A stretch of DNA of 64,000 nucleotides. Origin: Veillonella parvula (GTDB lineage: Bacteria > Bacillota > Negativicutes > Veillonellales > Veillonellaceae). This document shows, in pieces, positions 47,530 to 57,348 of the stretch; the first letter of the stretch is position 1; every line of letters begins with the position of its first letter. Under the pieces are notes generated by a model. That model was not told the origin of the DNA, searched no databases, and saw only the letters and a program-made list of their open reading frames with translations. A program made the position numbers and the translations under genes. Location of the stretch: contig NZ_CP138632.1 of NCBI RefSeq assembly GCF_036456085.1, forward strand, positions 1,717,001-1,781,000, read 5' to 3'.

Positions 47530-48459
47530 ATGTTATATCCATTTACTGCTATTGTTGGTCAAGATGAAATGAAGTTGGCTCTCTTACTCAATGCTATAAA
47601 CCCATCAATTGGCGGTGTGTTAATCGAGGGCGAAAAAGGCACTGCAAAGTCTACGGCTGTACGTGCATTGCCAAGCCTGTTACCTCCGATGGAAACAGGG
47701 ACTGATGCGATGACCGTAGTAGAATTACCTATAAATGCTACGGAAGACCGCGTTGTAGGGTCTATTAATTTAGAAAAGGCCTTGCAAGAGGGTGTGAAAG
47801 CCTTTGAACCAGGGATTTTACACGCAGCACATCAAAATATTCTCTATGTAGATGAGGTTAATCTATTAGATGACCACATTGTAGATATTTTGCTAGACGT
47901 GGCCGCTATGGGTGTAAACACCGTAGAACGGGAAGGGGTAAGCCATTCTCATCCGTCTCGTTTTATCCTCGTCGGAACTATGAACCCTGAAGAGGGGGAC
48001 CTCAGACCTCAGCTATTAGATCGCTTTGGGTTGTCCGTCATGGTCTATGGTGAACAGGATCCAGCACAACGGATGGAGGTGATTAAGCGACGTCTTGCAT
48101 TTGGCGATGCTCCACAAGCGTTTATAGCGTCTTATGAGGAATCGGAGCGAGCATTATATGAGCGCCTGCTACAAGCTCGCAAATTATTACCAACCATTAT
48201 TCCCTCCGATGATAGTTTGCTTAAGATAGCGAGCATCAGCATTGGTGTCGGCGTTGATGGACATCGGCCAGACATTACGATGATGCACACCGCTCGCGCT
48301 CATGCAGCCTTTCACGGTCGCTCACAAATCGTAGATGACGACATTAAGGTGGCCGCAAGATTGACGTTAAAACATCGCATGCGGAGATTGCCTTTTGAAG
48401 AACAAGGTCACGACGAAGACCGCATCGATACAGCAGTATCTGTGGTGATTGAGGGCTAG
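47530..48459 (+). CDS. Class I chelatase AAA+ subunit (ChlI/BchI-like), 309 aa
   Basis: An AAA+ ATPase that, with a D-type subunit, drives metal movement by the large chelatase subunit. Walker A is GEKGTAKS (34-41), Walker B is ILYVDE (104-109), and the sensor region is [23 protein letters not shown], a hallmark of magnesium chelatase subunit I. The length fits (family about 330-350). No photosynthesis gene is near, so magnesium insertion into protoporphyrin for chlorophyll is unlikely. The partner at 50481 is CobN-type, so cobalt or iron is more likely. It lies 2 bases before the D-like gene. Confidence 0.9.
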   Translation: MLYPFTAIVGQDEMKLALLLNAINPSIGGVLIEGEKGTAKSTAVRALPSLLPPMETGTDAMTVVELPINATEDRVVGSINLEKALQEGVKAFEPGILHAAHQNILYVDEVNLLDDHIVDILLDVAAMGVNTVEREGVSHSHPSRFILVGTMNPEEGDLRPQLLDRFGLSVMVYGEQDPAQRMEVIKRRLAFGDAPQAFIASYEESERALYERLLQARKLLPTIIPSDDSLLKIASISIGVGVDGHRPDITMMHTARAHAAFHGRSQIVDDDIKVAARLTLKHRMRRLPFEEQGHDEDRIDTAVSVVIEG

Positions 48460-48461
48460 CT

Positions 48462-50477
48462 ATGGATACATCTGTACAAGAGGCCCTCAAAATAGGTCTT
48501 GTAAACGACCAGATACATAGCATCGTCATTTCTGGGGGGACTGGTGTCGGTAAAAGTTTTATGGTTCGTCAGTGCCTCCACACATGGCATATTCCCTATC
48601 GTGTTATACCGGTTTATATAGATAGCTCACAACTTCAAGAAAGCATCGATTTTGAAGCCTCTCTCGAGCAAGGCAAGATGATCATGGCCTCTAGTCTATT
48701 AGATGACGATAATACGCGATGCTGGCTCATCGATGATGGTCATGTTCTATCTCCAGAAGTGCGTCATGCCTTATTAACAGAGGCAAAACGCCGCCAAATC
48801 TTGTTGATTATGACCATAAACCATGAGGATAGAGCCTTAACTGATGCGGAATGGGAACTCGTAGACGTACATGTATCTATGGAACCAGCTTTATTGGAAT
48901 CTAGGGTAGCAGTATTACAACAAACTCGAGATGTAATTTCTTGTGCAGATACTGTGTTACCTTCAACAGAAGAGCACTCATCTAAGGATGTAGTCAGTTT
49001 AATCGATCATAAGCGGATTTCATCGATTGCCGTTCCTGATGCAATGATTTCATTAGCCATTTCCTATGCACTCCAAGCTCGTACTGTAGGTTACGGTGCA
49101 GAGTTTATATTGCTTCAAGTTATGAAATCACTGGCGCTTCTTGATGGTGTTTCTTATTGTAAGCCTATTCATGCAGAGAGGGCCGCTCTTTATGTACTGC
49201 CTCATCGGATGAAGCGTGATGACACAACCACATCACAGCCTTCACAAGGGGAGAATGGAAATAGTAAAGCGGATAGAAATCAACTAGAAAATAGGGCCGA
49301 ACATGCATCGGACCAAGCTGATGAAGATGCACAATATGAAGCGGACCAAAATGATTCTATGGGCAATGAAGCAGCTCCTAAGGATTCAAACGCTAATGAT
49401 GGGGACACTCATTCTGTTATGAATAGTGCAGAAGATGCATCTTCTCAGCAAGACGATTCAAGTGAAGCTGATGGTTCTAATCAATCTAACGACTTAGATG
49501 CTACACAGAAGGAATCCAGTGATTCCGAGGCTATGAACGTAGGTGGAGACGACTCACAACGCTTATCCTCTTTATGTTTGCCCGATACGGTTGCCCGTAT
49601 AGCTAACCAATTATTCCAATGGAAACTAGAATCCTCTAAAACAGTGGACCGTCAGTATCGCAAGGGCTCAGGTCGTCGCCTCATGACCAAAACAAAGGAC
49701 ACTAGAGGGCGTATGATTCGAGCTTACCAAGATGAACATGCCTTAGAGGACTTGGCGCTAGTAGATACGTTGCGAGTGGCGGCGCCTTATCAACGATTAC
49801 GGGCTGCTACTAAGACGGAACAAGGAAAGCTATCTACTCAGTCCCAGCAATTAAAGCATCAAGACGGTAAGGGATTATCTATAGTGATAAAACCTCAGGA
49901 TTATCGCCGAAAAGCCCGTGAAAAGCGCATTGGCGCATACCAGCTTTTCGTAGTAGATGCCAGTGGATCTATGGCGGCGCGTCATCGCATGGAGGCCACT
50001 AAAGCGGCTATTCTCAGTCTCTTGCGAGACTCCTATATCCACCGTGATTCGGTAGGGCTCATTGCGTTCCGCAAGGAGTCGGCAGAGGTGTTATTGCCTT
50101 TTACGCGCAGCGTTGAGCGAGCAGAGCGATTGTTAGCCTCTATGCCTACAGGCGGTAAAACGCCGTTAGCTCACGGTTTACGGATGGCCTATACCATGTG
50201 CGATAGATTGTTGCGTGCCCATCGGGCGGAACGAATTCAGATTATATATATCACCGATGGTCGAGCTACGTCGGGTGATTCTGAGGACCCTGTAGCGGAG
50301 TCCAAGCAATGGGCTCGTATCCTTGGTACTTTGCCTGTAGATTGTATCGTTATCGATACGGAAACGGGCTTTATCAAACTTGGATTGGCTAAGGAATTAT
50401 GTAAATTGATGAATGGCAGTTATTATGCCATGGATACTATTACTGCAGATCGTATTTTGCGAGTGTCTCGGAGGTAG
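48462..50477 (+). CDS. Class I chelatase D-like subunit with VWA domain, 671 aa
   Basis: The bridging subunit between the AAA+ ring and the catalytic subunit. The N-terminal AAA-like part has an apparently intact Walker A (GGTGVGKS, 25-32), unlike many ChlD proteins where it is degenerate. A Walker B-like stretch, CWLIDDGHVLS, lies near residue 87. About residues 255-360 form an acidic Asp/Glu/Ser/Asn linker, as in ChlD/BchD. The C-terminal VWA domain has a MIDAS DASGSMAA at 499-506 and ITDGRATSGD near 599. It is spaced 2 and 3 bases from its neighbours, so all three chelatase subunits are surely co-expressed. Confidence 0.9.
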   Translation: MDTSVQEALKIGLVNDQIHSIVISGGTGVGKSFMVRQCLHTWHIPYRVIPVYIDSSQLQESIDFEASLEQGKMIMASSLLDDDNTRCWLIDDGHVLSPEVRHALLTEAKRRQILLIMTINHEDRALTDAEWELVDVHVSMEPALLESRVAVLQQTRDVISCADTVLPSTEEHSSKDVVSLIDHKRISSIAVPDAMISLAISYALQARTVGYGAEFILLQVMKSLALLDGVSYCKPIHAERAALYVLPHRMKRDDTTTSQPSQGENGNSKADRNQLENRAEHASDQADEDAQYEADQNDSMGNEAAPKDSNANDGDTHSVMNSAEDASSQQDDSSEADGSNQSNDLDATQKESSDSEAMNVGGDDSQRLSSLCLPDTVARIANQLFQWKLESSKTVDRQYRKGSGRRLMTKTKDTRGRMIRAYQDEHALEDLALVDTLRVAAPYQRLRAATKTEQGKLSTQSQQLKHQDGKGLSIVIKPQDYRRKAREKRIGAYQLFVVDASGSMAARHRMEATKAAILSLLRDSYIHRDSVGLIAFRKESAEVLLPFTRSVERAERLLASMPTGGKTPLAHGLRMAYTMCDRLLRAHRAERIQIIYITDGRATSGDSEDPVAESKQWARILGTLPVDCIVIDTETGFIKLGLAKELCKLMNGSYYAMDTITADRILRVSRR

Positions 50478-50480
50478 ATC

Positions 50481-53400
50481 ATGAGTCGACTCATGTATAT
50501 TTCTAACTTAGGAAAACAAATCCAATATATAGAAAAGACCGTTGCTACCTACCCTGAATTGATACAAGGCGAGGTGGATATTTGCAATATGAAAAAGCCG
50601 CCTCTCTGGGACGGTGATTTTGAAAGTCGCCTTCGTGCTGCCGATGTAGTACTCGTAACAAACATGGGGGTTGGCTTAGACTCGCCATTCTTAGAACGCC
50701 TTGAACGATGGCTATATGCGCATCATCCAAAATACTGGATCGATGTGGTAGAACCTAAGAAAACGGATATTCTGTATCGTAATATAGATGAGGATAAACG
50801 GATTCGTCTTGAAAGTTATCGTCGTACTAGTGGCATCATGAACTATGTGCGGCTCATTAACGGTGCTTTCAGTACAAAACCAATTTCTGAATGGGAAGAA
50901 CCTGACCGAATTCCGTGGCAAGCCATTATGGGGCGAGCAGGCAATATCTACGAGACCTATGATGAGTTTATGGATGCCGAAGGAAACCCTGATTGGCCGT
51001 CCATTGCGGTGTACTTTTACCGTGACGAGTGGATTATGGGGGATATTTATTATCAACAGGCCTTATTTGAAGAGATTTATAAGCATCAGTACAATCCGAT
51101 TATCTTTTATGGTCAGTATGGCTCGAATCCTCGCGTAGGCATTCCGAATATGAAACTGTCTATGAACTATCTTTTTGGGAAAGATGTATTCCCCTTTGAC
51201 GTGCTTATCAACACTTGTAAATTCTCCTTCCAGTCCTTAGGGGCTCAAACCTTGGAGGAGTTAAAATTACAGGACGTACCTATCGTTCAAGGGTATACCA
51301 TATACATGGATGAGAAATCTTGGGTTGAGAATCCACAAGGTGTAACGCCTTTAGATGTGAATTTATCTATATCTCAGCCTGAGTTAGATGGTGTTATTCA
51401 AGGCGGTGTAGTGGCTTGTCAGACCTTTGATGAGCGTGGTCACTATGTGTATTTACCTGTGAAAGAGCGTATTGCTGCTATTGTACAGCGAGCTATTAAA
51501 TGGTCTACATTGCGCCATATTCCTGTATCGGAACGAAAAGTGGCCGTTATATTACATAACTATCCGCCTAAGAATTCCAATATTGGTTCCGCAGCTGGCC
51601 TAGATACGCCTGAGTCGGTGCTGCGGTTATTGCGAGACATGAAAGCAGAAGGCTATACCATCGACACGGTGCCAGAAACAAGTGCAGACTTGATGGATGT
51701 GGTAACGTCTCATATGACGAATGACCGCTCTATGCTCACCGATGAACTGCTAGCCTCTGCAGAAGGTCGCTTGAGTAGCGATGATTACAAAGCATACTTT
51801 GGTACACTTCCGGAAGATACTCAGGTGGCGATGATTAAATCTTGGGGCGAAGCCCCAGGTGATGTATTCGTTTACGATGATGAAGTCATTATTCCAGGTT
51901 TCTCCAATGGCAATCTATGGATTACGGTACAGCCACCGCGTGGGTTCGGGGAGAATGTATCGGCCATTTACCACGATCCATGTTTGCCACCACCGCATCA
52001 ATATTTAGCATTTTATCACTGGGTGCGGAACGTCTTTCAAGCTGATGCAGTTATTCATGTCGGTACACATGGATCTCTAGAATGGCTGCCAGGTAAAGGA
52101 GCTGGCCTCAGCGCTAGTTGTTATCCTGAAATTGGTATTTCTAGTTTGCCAAATATTTACCCTTATTGGACAACCATTATAGGGGAAGGCATCCAAGCCA
52201 AGCGGCGTAGCTCGGCTTGCTTAGTAGGGCACTTGTCGCCACCGATGACGACAGCGGGCCTCTATGATGAGTTCGAAGAATTAGAAACCTTGCTCGATGA
52301 ACATAGTCATTTTGAGCGGGAACATCCGGAAAGCGTCTCTAATATAGGCGAAGTGATTCGGGAAAAGGCCATGGAGTGTCATCTCATCAATGAAGATCGA
52401 GGCTTAACGATGACGGTGGACGATATTATTACAGAGATCCATGAAAAGCTGAGCGACTTGAAACATATGCAGATGCGTAATGGCTTGCACATCTTGGGGA
52501 AAGGGCCTGAAGGGGAGAATTTAGAAGAATTTATTACTGCTATTGTAAGCACCCCTCAAGGTGAAATTCCATCAGGTCTTGCTACCATCGCAGAAGAATT
52601 AGGGTATGATTGGTCCTATATGGTGGAACATGCTGGCGAAATTCATTCAGATGGTATACGATATAGTGTTACCATAGATCGAATTTGGAATGAATTGCGT
52701 AACTTTGTAAGCTATGTGGTCAATACATCAGATTATACAGTGCCCGAACGGTTAGAACCTTTGGCGAATGCTATCGTTCGAGAGTATATTCCTAAATTAG
52801 GTGACACCAAGAACGAGCTAAGCTCCATTTCAAATGCCTTACAGGGCAGATATGTAGAGCCTGGTCCTGGGGGATCCCCATCGAGCGGTCAAGTCGACGT
52901 ACTGCCTACGGGACGTAACTTCTATGGTTTAGATGAAAGAGTTTTACCGACGAAGATAGCCTATCAATTAGGCATAGAGTTGGCAGATCAAGTCATCGCT
53001 GATTATATTTTGAATGAACAACGGTATCCTGAGACGATTGGTATTATCCTATGGGCTACGAGCAATTCTAGAAGTCATGGTCAGTGTTTAGGTGAGTTCC
53101 TTTACTTGTTAGGGGTTCGACCTAAATGGCAATCGGGTGGTCGCGTGTCAGGTTTAGAAGTGATTCCTTTAGAAGAATTACAGCGTCCTCGCATCGATGT
53201 GATGGGCCGCATCAGTGGTCTCATTCGAGATATGATGCCTACTGCCATCGGCTGGCTTGATAAAGCCGTTGAAATGGTGGCAGAATTAGACGAGTCCTTG
53301 GAAGATAACTACGTGAAAAAGCATATTCACGATGATGTGGATTGGCTCGTTGAACAAGGAGAGGACATTCTGTTGGCTACTAAAAAGGCTAGACTCCGCA

Positions 53401-54104
53401 TCTTTGGCGATCCGCCCCAAGCTTATGGCACGGGGGTGGGCGCCCTAATTGAAGGCAAAAACTGGGAGTCTTTACAAGATATTGCTCAAGTTTACAGCAA
53501 GTGGAGTAGCTTTCATCTGCACAAGGACATTCCTCAGGACATGAGGCTATTCCAGCGTCGATTAACCACGATGGATGTAACCATTAAGAATGAAGATAAT
53601 CGGGAAACTCATATTATGAGTGCCGACGATTATTATAGTTATCACGGTGGCCTTATTGCAGCGGTACGAACTGCGAAAGGCAGTGCACCGCGCGCCTATG
53701 TGGGAGATAGCTCAGACCGCAATCGTGTTGTGATGAGGTCCTTAGGTGACGAAATTCGCCGCGTCGTGCAAGGGGAAACGCAGAACCCTAAATTTATTCA
53801 AGCTATGATGCAACATGGCTACAAAGGGGCATCGGATATGTCGAATGTCGTATCCCATACCTTTGGTTGGGATGCTACGAGTGATGTCGTACCAGACTGG
53901 GTCTATGAAGGGTATGCTAATAAGTATGCTTTAGACAAGACGGTACAAGACTGGATGCGCAATGTAAATCCTTGGGCCTTACAGCGCATTACAGAAACCT
54001 TGCTAGAGGCTTCTCAACGTGGCTATTGGAATGCATCGCCTGAAATATTACAGGATTTGCAATCATTATTTATTTCCATGGAAGGGGTTATAGAAGGTCG
54101 TTAG
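50481..54104 (+). CDS. cobN: CobN/BchH-type large chelatase subunit, 1207 aa
   Basis: The catalytic tetrapyrrole-binding subunit of a class I chelatase (CobN/BchH family). The family motif HVGTHGSLEWLPGK is at residues 526-539, followed by CYPEIGISSLPNIYPY and LVGHLSPPMTTAGLYDEFEELE. Length and layout agree with CobN. No signal peptide or membrane segment is seen, so it acts in the cytoplasm. Classical CobN inserts cobalt into a corrin ring in the late-cobalt pathway, yet no other corrin-synthesis gene is in the window. The neighbours are uptake genes for a bulky chelate. HmuS of Bacteroidota, a CobN relative in a heme-uptake operon, has been reported to take iron out of heme without oxygen. 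A metal-removing role here is an attractive inference, not shown. The symbol denotes the family only. Confidence 0.88.
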   Translation: MSRLMYISNLGKQIQYIEKTVATYPELIQGEVDICNMKKPPLWDGDFESRLRAADVVLVTNMGVGLDSPFLERLERWLYAHHPKYWIDVVEPKKTDILYRNIDEDKRIRLESYRRTSGIMNYVRLINGAFSTKPISEWEEPDRIPWQAIMGRAGNIYETYDEFMDAEGNPDWPSIAVYFYRDEWIMGDIYYQQALFEEIYKHQYNPIIFYGQYGSNPRVGIPNMKLSMNYLFGKDVFPFDVLINTCKFSFQSLGAQTLEELKLQDVPIVQGYTIYMDEKSWVENPQGVTPLDVNLSISQPELDGVIQGGVVACQTFDERGHYVYLPVKERIAAIVQRAIKWSTLRHIPVSERKVAVILHNYPPKNSNIGSAAGLDTPESVLRLLRDMKAEGYTIDTVPETSADLMDVVTSHMTNDRSMLTDELLASAEGRLSSDDYKAYFGTLPEDTQVAMIKSWGEAPGDVFVYDDEVIIPGFSNGNLWITVQPPRGFGENVSAIYHDPCLPPPHQYLAFYHWVRNVFQADAVIHVGTHGSLEWLPGKGAGLSASCYPEIGISSLPNIYPYWTTIIGEGIQAKRRSSACLVGHLSPPMTTAGLYDEFEELETLLDEHSHFEREHPESVSNIGEVIREKAMECHLINEDRGLTMTVDDIITEIHEKLSDLKHMQMRNGLHILGKGPEGENLEEFITAIVSTPQGEIPSGLATIAEELGYDWSYMVEHAGEIHSDGIRYSVTIDRIWNELRNFVSYVVNTSDYTVPERLEPLANAIVREYIPKLGDTKNELSSISNALQGRYVEPGPGGSPSSGQVDVLPTGRNFYGLDERVLPTKIAYQLGIELADQVIADYILNEQRYPETIGIILWATSNSRSHGQCLGEFLYLLGVRPKWQSGGRVSGLEVIPLEELQRPRIDVMGRISGLIRDMMPTAIGWLDKAVEMVAELDESLEDNYVKKHIHDDVDWLVEQGEDILLATKKARLRIFGDPPQAYGTGVGALIEGKNWESLQDIAQVYSKWSSFHLHKDIPQDMRLFQRRLTTMDVTIKNEDNRETHIMSADDYYSYHGGLIAAVRTAKGSAPRAYVGDSSDRNRVVMRSLGDEIRRVVQGETQNPKFIQAMMQHGYKGASDMSNVVSHTFGWDATSDVVPDWVYEGYANKYALDKTVQDWMRNVNPWALQRITETLLEASQRGYWNASPEILQDLQSLFISMEGVIEGR

Positions 54105-54105
54105 T

Positions 54106-55017
54106 ATGAAGCACAGAATATCTATTATATGTACCATAGTAATGATGGTACTTCTAGTGGTCGGTTGTGGTCCTACGCAGACGGGGACAACGGGCACGAC
54201 ACATCAAGTTACGGATGGCACTGGTGTAACTGTTACGGTGCCTAGTGAGCCGAAGCGAATCGTCCCTATTGCTGCGAGTACAGAGGATATAGTGTTATCC
54301 TTGGTTGATCCGAGCCGAGTGGCAGCCGTTGGCACCGTGCCTAATAATGTACCTGATGAGTCTGCCAAGGTGGGGACGCATGTGAAAGCAACTGCTGAAT
54401 CCATGCTTTCAGTACAACCTGATTTAGTATTAGTTCCAAACTGGATGTCTCCAGATGCAATTGGGGAAATGCGAAATATGCAGATTCCCGTTTACGTCTA
54501 TAAGACTCCGACTACGGTAGAAGAAGCAAAAGCAGTTATCCATGAAATTGCAGGACTCTTACACGCTTCGGATGAAAAGATGATTGCTAGCATGGATGCA
54601 GATTTGAAAACTGTCGAAGAGTTAGCAAATAAACATACCGGTGAACGCCCTGTAGTAGCATTTTATACGCAATTTGGTTTAACCGGTGGCAAAGGGTCAA
54701 CCTTTGATGATATGACTAAATATCTGAAGGTTACCAATGCGGCCGCCCAATTAGGCTTGGGGCCTTTTGATAATGGGACGCGAGAGGATTTAATTAAAGC
54801 GAATCCAGACATTATCATCATCCCATCGGTGGCCTATACTTCGGATGGTACTACGCCAGCAACGGCAGAACAGCTCTATTCTGACCCTGCTTTGCAAGGG
54901 GTTAAGGCCATCGCCAATCGTCGTGTGTTCCTCGTAGATTCCTCGCAGGTCATGAGTTATTCTCAATTTATGACTCGTGCAATGGTTTCTATGGCACAAA
55001 ATATATATAACAAATGA
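54106..55017 (+). CDS. Periplasmic binding lipoprotein 3 (BtuF-like), 303 aa
   Basis: A third BtuF/FepB-type lipoprotein, with lipobox LVVGC (Cys21) followed by GPTQ. The binding fold starts at PSEPKRIVPIAASTEDIVLSL, with VQPDLVLVPNWM and TGGKGSTFDDMTKYL. It begins 1 base after the chelatase subunit stop and has no permease or ATPase of its own nearby, so it may share importer 1 or 2. It lies 22 bases before receptor 4, pairing those two. Confidence 0.9.
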   Translation: MKHRISIICTIVMMVLLVVGCGPTQTGTTGTTHQVTDGTGVTVTVPSEPKRIVPIAASTEDIVLSLVDPSRVAAVGTVPNNVPDESAKVGTHVKATAESMLSVQPDLVLVPNWMSPDAIGEMRNMQIPVYVYKTPTTVEEAKAVIHEIAGLLHASDEKMIASMDADLKTVEELANKHTGERPVVAFYTQFGLTGGKGSTFDDMTKYLKVTNAAAQLGLGPFDNGTREDLIKANPDIIIIPSVAYTSDGTTPATAEQLYSDPALQGVKAIANRRVFLVDSSQVMSYSQFMTRAMVSMAQNIYNK

Positions 55018-55039
55018 TTTAGTGTGTGTGGAGGTTTTT

Positions 55040-56908
55040 ATGAAAGTATCAAGAATGCAACGATTATCCATGTACATAGGGTTAGCTCTCGTATTTGGTA
55101 GCACATTGAGTGCACCTAGTGTATCAGCTGTTGACGCTGGTGATGCGAAAGAAGCGCATACCATTGTTGTTACGGCGACTCGTAGTGAACAACAGCTTTC
55201 AGAAGTGCCAGCTAGTGTAGGCGTAGTAACAGGCGACGATATTCGTGAGCGCCATGCTACGAATATGAACGAAGCCTTGAACATCGTACCGGGCGTAGAT
55301 ATTAATACGTATGGTGGTGGCGTAGGTTACACGAACTCCAATGCATTCCGCATCAATGGGTCTGACCAAGTATTGTATTTGGTAGACGGCATCAATATGG
55401 GGGCGGCTGGTGTGAATCCGCCGATGACTATTTTGAAAGATATGTCTAGTATTGATCGCATTGAAGTTCAACGTGGTGCAGGCTCTACATTGTATGGTTC
55501 CGGTGCCATTGGTGGTGTAGTAAATGTAATCACTGCAAAACCTGAGCAAGGTGTACAAACTAAGCTTCGCGTGATGGGTGGCAGCAATGATTTAGAGCAA
55601 TACGCAATTACCAACGAAGGTAGCCAAAATGATTGGTATTGGCGTGTAGGCGTACAAAAAGATATTATTGGTTCCTATAAAGATGGTCATGGCGTGCGCG
55701 TTCCGCAACATGGCAATAGCCACACTGCATCTTTCATGGTGGGCAATAAAATCAATGATAAGAACGATGTAAAAATATCTTACGATACATATCGTGGTGA
55801 TGTAATGTATTCCGACCATTTGGGTGCCCTCAACCATATTCGTTATGGTAATGAAGCGAATGATTCCTTACGCGCGATTTGGAAGAACAAAATCAGCAAT
55901 CGTTGGAGCCATCAATTATACTTGATGAACAATCATTATAAAACAACATACGATGGGTACTTAACAGATGTGAAGACTCGTGGTATTGGCGATCAAGTTA
56001 CGTATAAAGCAAAAGACCATACTGTAGTAGGCGGCTTTGACTGGAGACAAGATAAGGTGCTTAATATGGGTGGCGTGAAGCTTACGAATACATCTTACTT
56101 CATTCAAGATGAATGGAAATTTGCTCCTAAGTGGACTGTAACGCCTGGTATCCGTGTTGACCATCATTCCTCCTTCGGTACGCATACATCTCCATCCATC
56201 AGCCTTGGCTATGATGTAAATGAGAAGACAAATGTGTATGCTGCGTATAAAGAGTACTTCTTAGCCCCTACACCATACCAATTATTTGATGGCTTCAATG
56301 GCAATCGCAATTTGAAACCGGAAACAGGTCATGAATTTGATTTAGGTGTACACCACAAATTCGGTAAAACATGGAATAGTAATCTTAGTTTCTTCAGCCG
56401 TAGTACGAAGGATAAAATCGGTTGGGTTATGACAGATCCAGCAAATTTTACAGGCCAATATCGCAATTTTGACACTGAAAAAGCTCGTGGCATCAATGCG
56501 GATGTGCGTAAACAATTGACGAACCACTTGTCCGCACGCCTTGGCTATACGTATACTCATATTGATGCGACACCAACTCGCAAAGCAAATCGCGATGGGT
56601 ATGTGCCAAAACATGCTGTTAACGCAGGCCTTGATTACAACGATGCTAAATGGGATGCTCATTTGGATATCCGCGGTATCATTAATCGTCCTGGCCCTGC
56701 AGATAATGTATTCCCACGTAAAACGTACTGGTTGGCGGATATCAGCGCTAACTATCGTGTACGCGAAAATGTTACTATATTTGGTCGTATCAATAATATC
56801 TTTGATACATACTATGCAGAACAATCTAACGTTCGTTGGGGCAACCCTGGTGACTGGTGGCCAGGTCAAGGTCGCAACTTCCGTCTAGGTGTAGAAGTGA
56901 CTATCTAA
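55040..56908 (+). CDS. TonB-dependent outer-membrane receptor 4, 622 aa
   Basis: The last receptor of the locus, of BtuB/Cir-like size. The signal peptide (MKVSRMQRLS) ends near SVSAV. TonB-box candidate: HTIVVTATR. The plug has VPASVGVVTGDDIRERHATN and IDRIEVQRGAGSTLYGSGAIGG. The barrel segment FLAPTPYQLFDGFNGNRNLKPETG matches the usual receptor box. The frame opens at 54977 inside the preceding gene, but GGAGG at 55030-55034 lies 5 bases before ATG 55040, which I use. It ends in RLGVEVTI rather than a terminal Phe. Confidence 0.93.
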   Translation: MKVSRMQRLSMYIGLALVFGSTLSAPSVSAVDAGDAKEAHTIVVTATRSEQQLSEVPASVGVVTGDDIRERHATNMNEALNIVPGVDINTYGGGVGYTNSNAFRINGSDQVLYLVDGINMGAAGVNPPMTILKDMSSIDRIEVQRGAGSTLYGSGAIGGVVNVITAKPEQGVQTKLRVMGGSNDLEQYAITNEGSQNDWYWRVGVQKDIIGSYKDGHGVRVPQHGNSHTASFMVGNKINDKNDVKISYDTYRGDVMYSDHLGALNHIRYGNEANDSLRAIWKNKISNRWSHQLYLMNNHYKTTYDGYLTDVKTRGIGDQVTYKAKDHTVVGGFDWRQDKVLNMGGVKLTNTSYFIQDEWKFAPKWTVTPGIRVDHHSSFGTHTSPSISLGYDVNEKTNVYAAYKEYFLAPTPYQLFDGFNGNRNLKPETGHEFDLGVHHKFGKTWNSNLSFFSRSTKDKIGWVMTDPANFTGQYRNFDTEKARGINADVRKQLTNHLSARLGYTYTHIDATPTRKANRDGYVPKHAVNAGLDYNDAKWDAHLDIRGIINRPGPADNVFPRKTYWLADISANYRVRENVTIFGRINNIFDTYYAEQSNVRWGNPGDWWPGQGRNFRLGVEVTI

Positions 56909-56955
56909 TAGATATAACTACTGCAATGGCTAATAGATATAACTACTGTAATGGT
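56906..56955 (+). repeat. Two tandem 25-bp direct repeats overlapping the receptor 4 stop
   Basis: Units 56906-56930 and 56931-56955 differ at two positions (both C to T). The first unit contains the stop codon of receptor 4. Confidence 0.85.
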
Positions 56956-57034
56956 TCGATTATAAAGCTATACTAATAATTGACAATTACATCATAGTTA
57001 TTTGTATAGCTTCAAAATGTAATTTATATCATGG

Positions 57035-57069
57035 TGAAAGAGCCTCTTATGGGGCTCTTTCATTTTTAT
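57035..57069 (+). terminator. Terminator at the end of the TonB/chelatase locus
   Basis: The stem TGAAAGAGCC/GGCTCTTTCA with an 8-nt loop is followed by TTTTT. It is the only intrinsic terminator I see between 33290 and this point. Confidence 0.88.
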
Positions 57070-57348
57070 TATAATTTTTGATGATATATTGAGACCGCAC
57101 TAAGCACCATGAGAGTTATTTTCAATAACCGATAAATTGGGTATAGGTAAATAAGTATATGTTATAAAACTATAGATTTTCTATAGTAAAAGCTCTATAA
57201 TATTATGTATCTATCTATCTATAGGTATTCATAGTTTATGTTTTGTGATGTAAACGTATATTTGCTTGTATAGTAAATGTTTTGTTACTTTCACAGTTAT
57301 CAAAACCTTCCCATGGAGAAGGTTGATTTTTAGAGGAGTTGGATCGAA
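57070..57348. other. Intergenic leader of the aminotransferase gene
   Basis: AT-rich and without a gene. A weak promoter candidate, TTGTGA (57244) with TATAGT (57269) at 19-base spacing, is followed by a small hairpin AACCTTC/GAAGGTT (57304-57324) and five Ts, just before the AGAGGAG ribosome-binding site at 57332-57338. The hairpin could be a weak attenuator. Confidence 0.4.

Noticed and set aside
47530-54104. Magnesium chelatase for chlorophyll synthesis
   Set aside because: No other chlorophyll gene is present. The large subunit fits CobN at least as well, and the neighbours are uptake genes.
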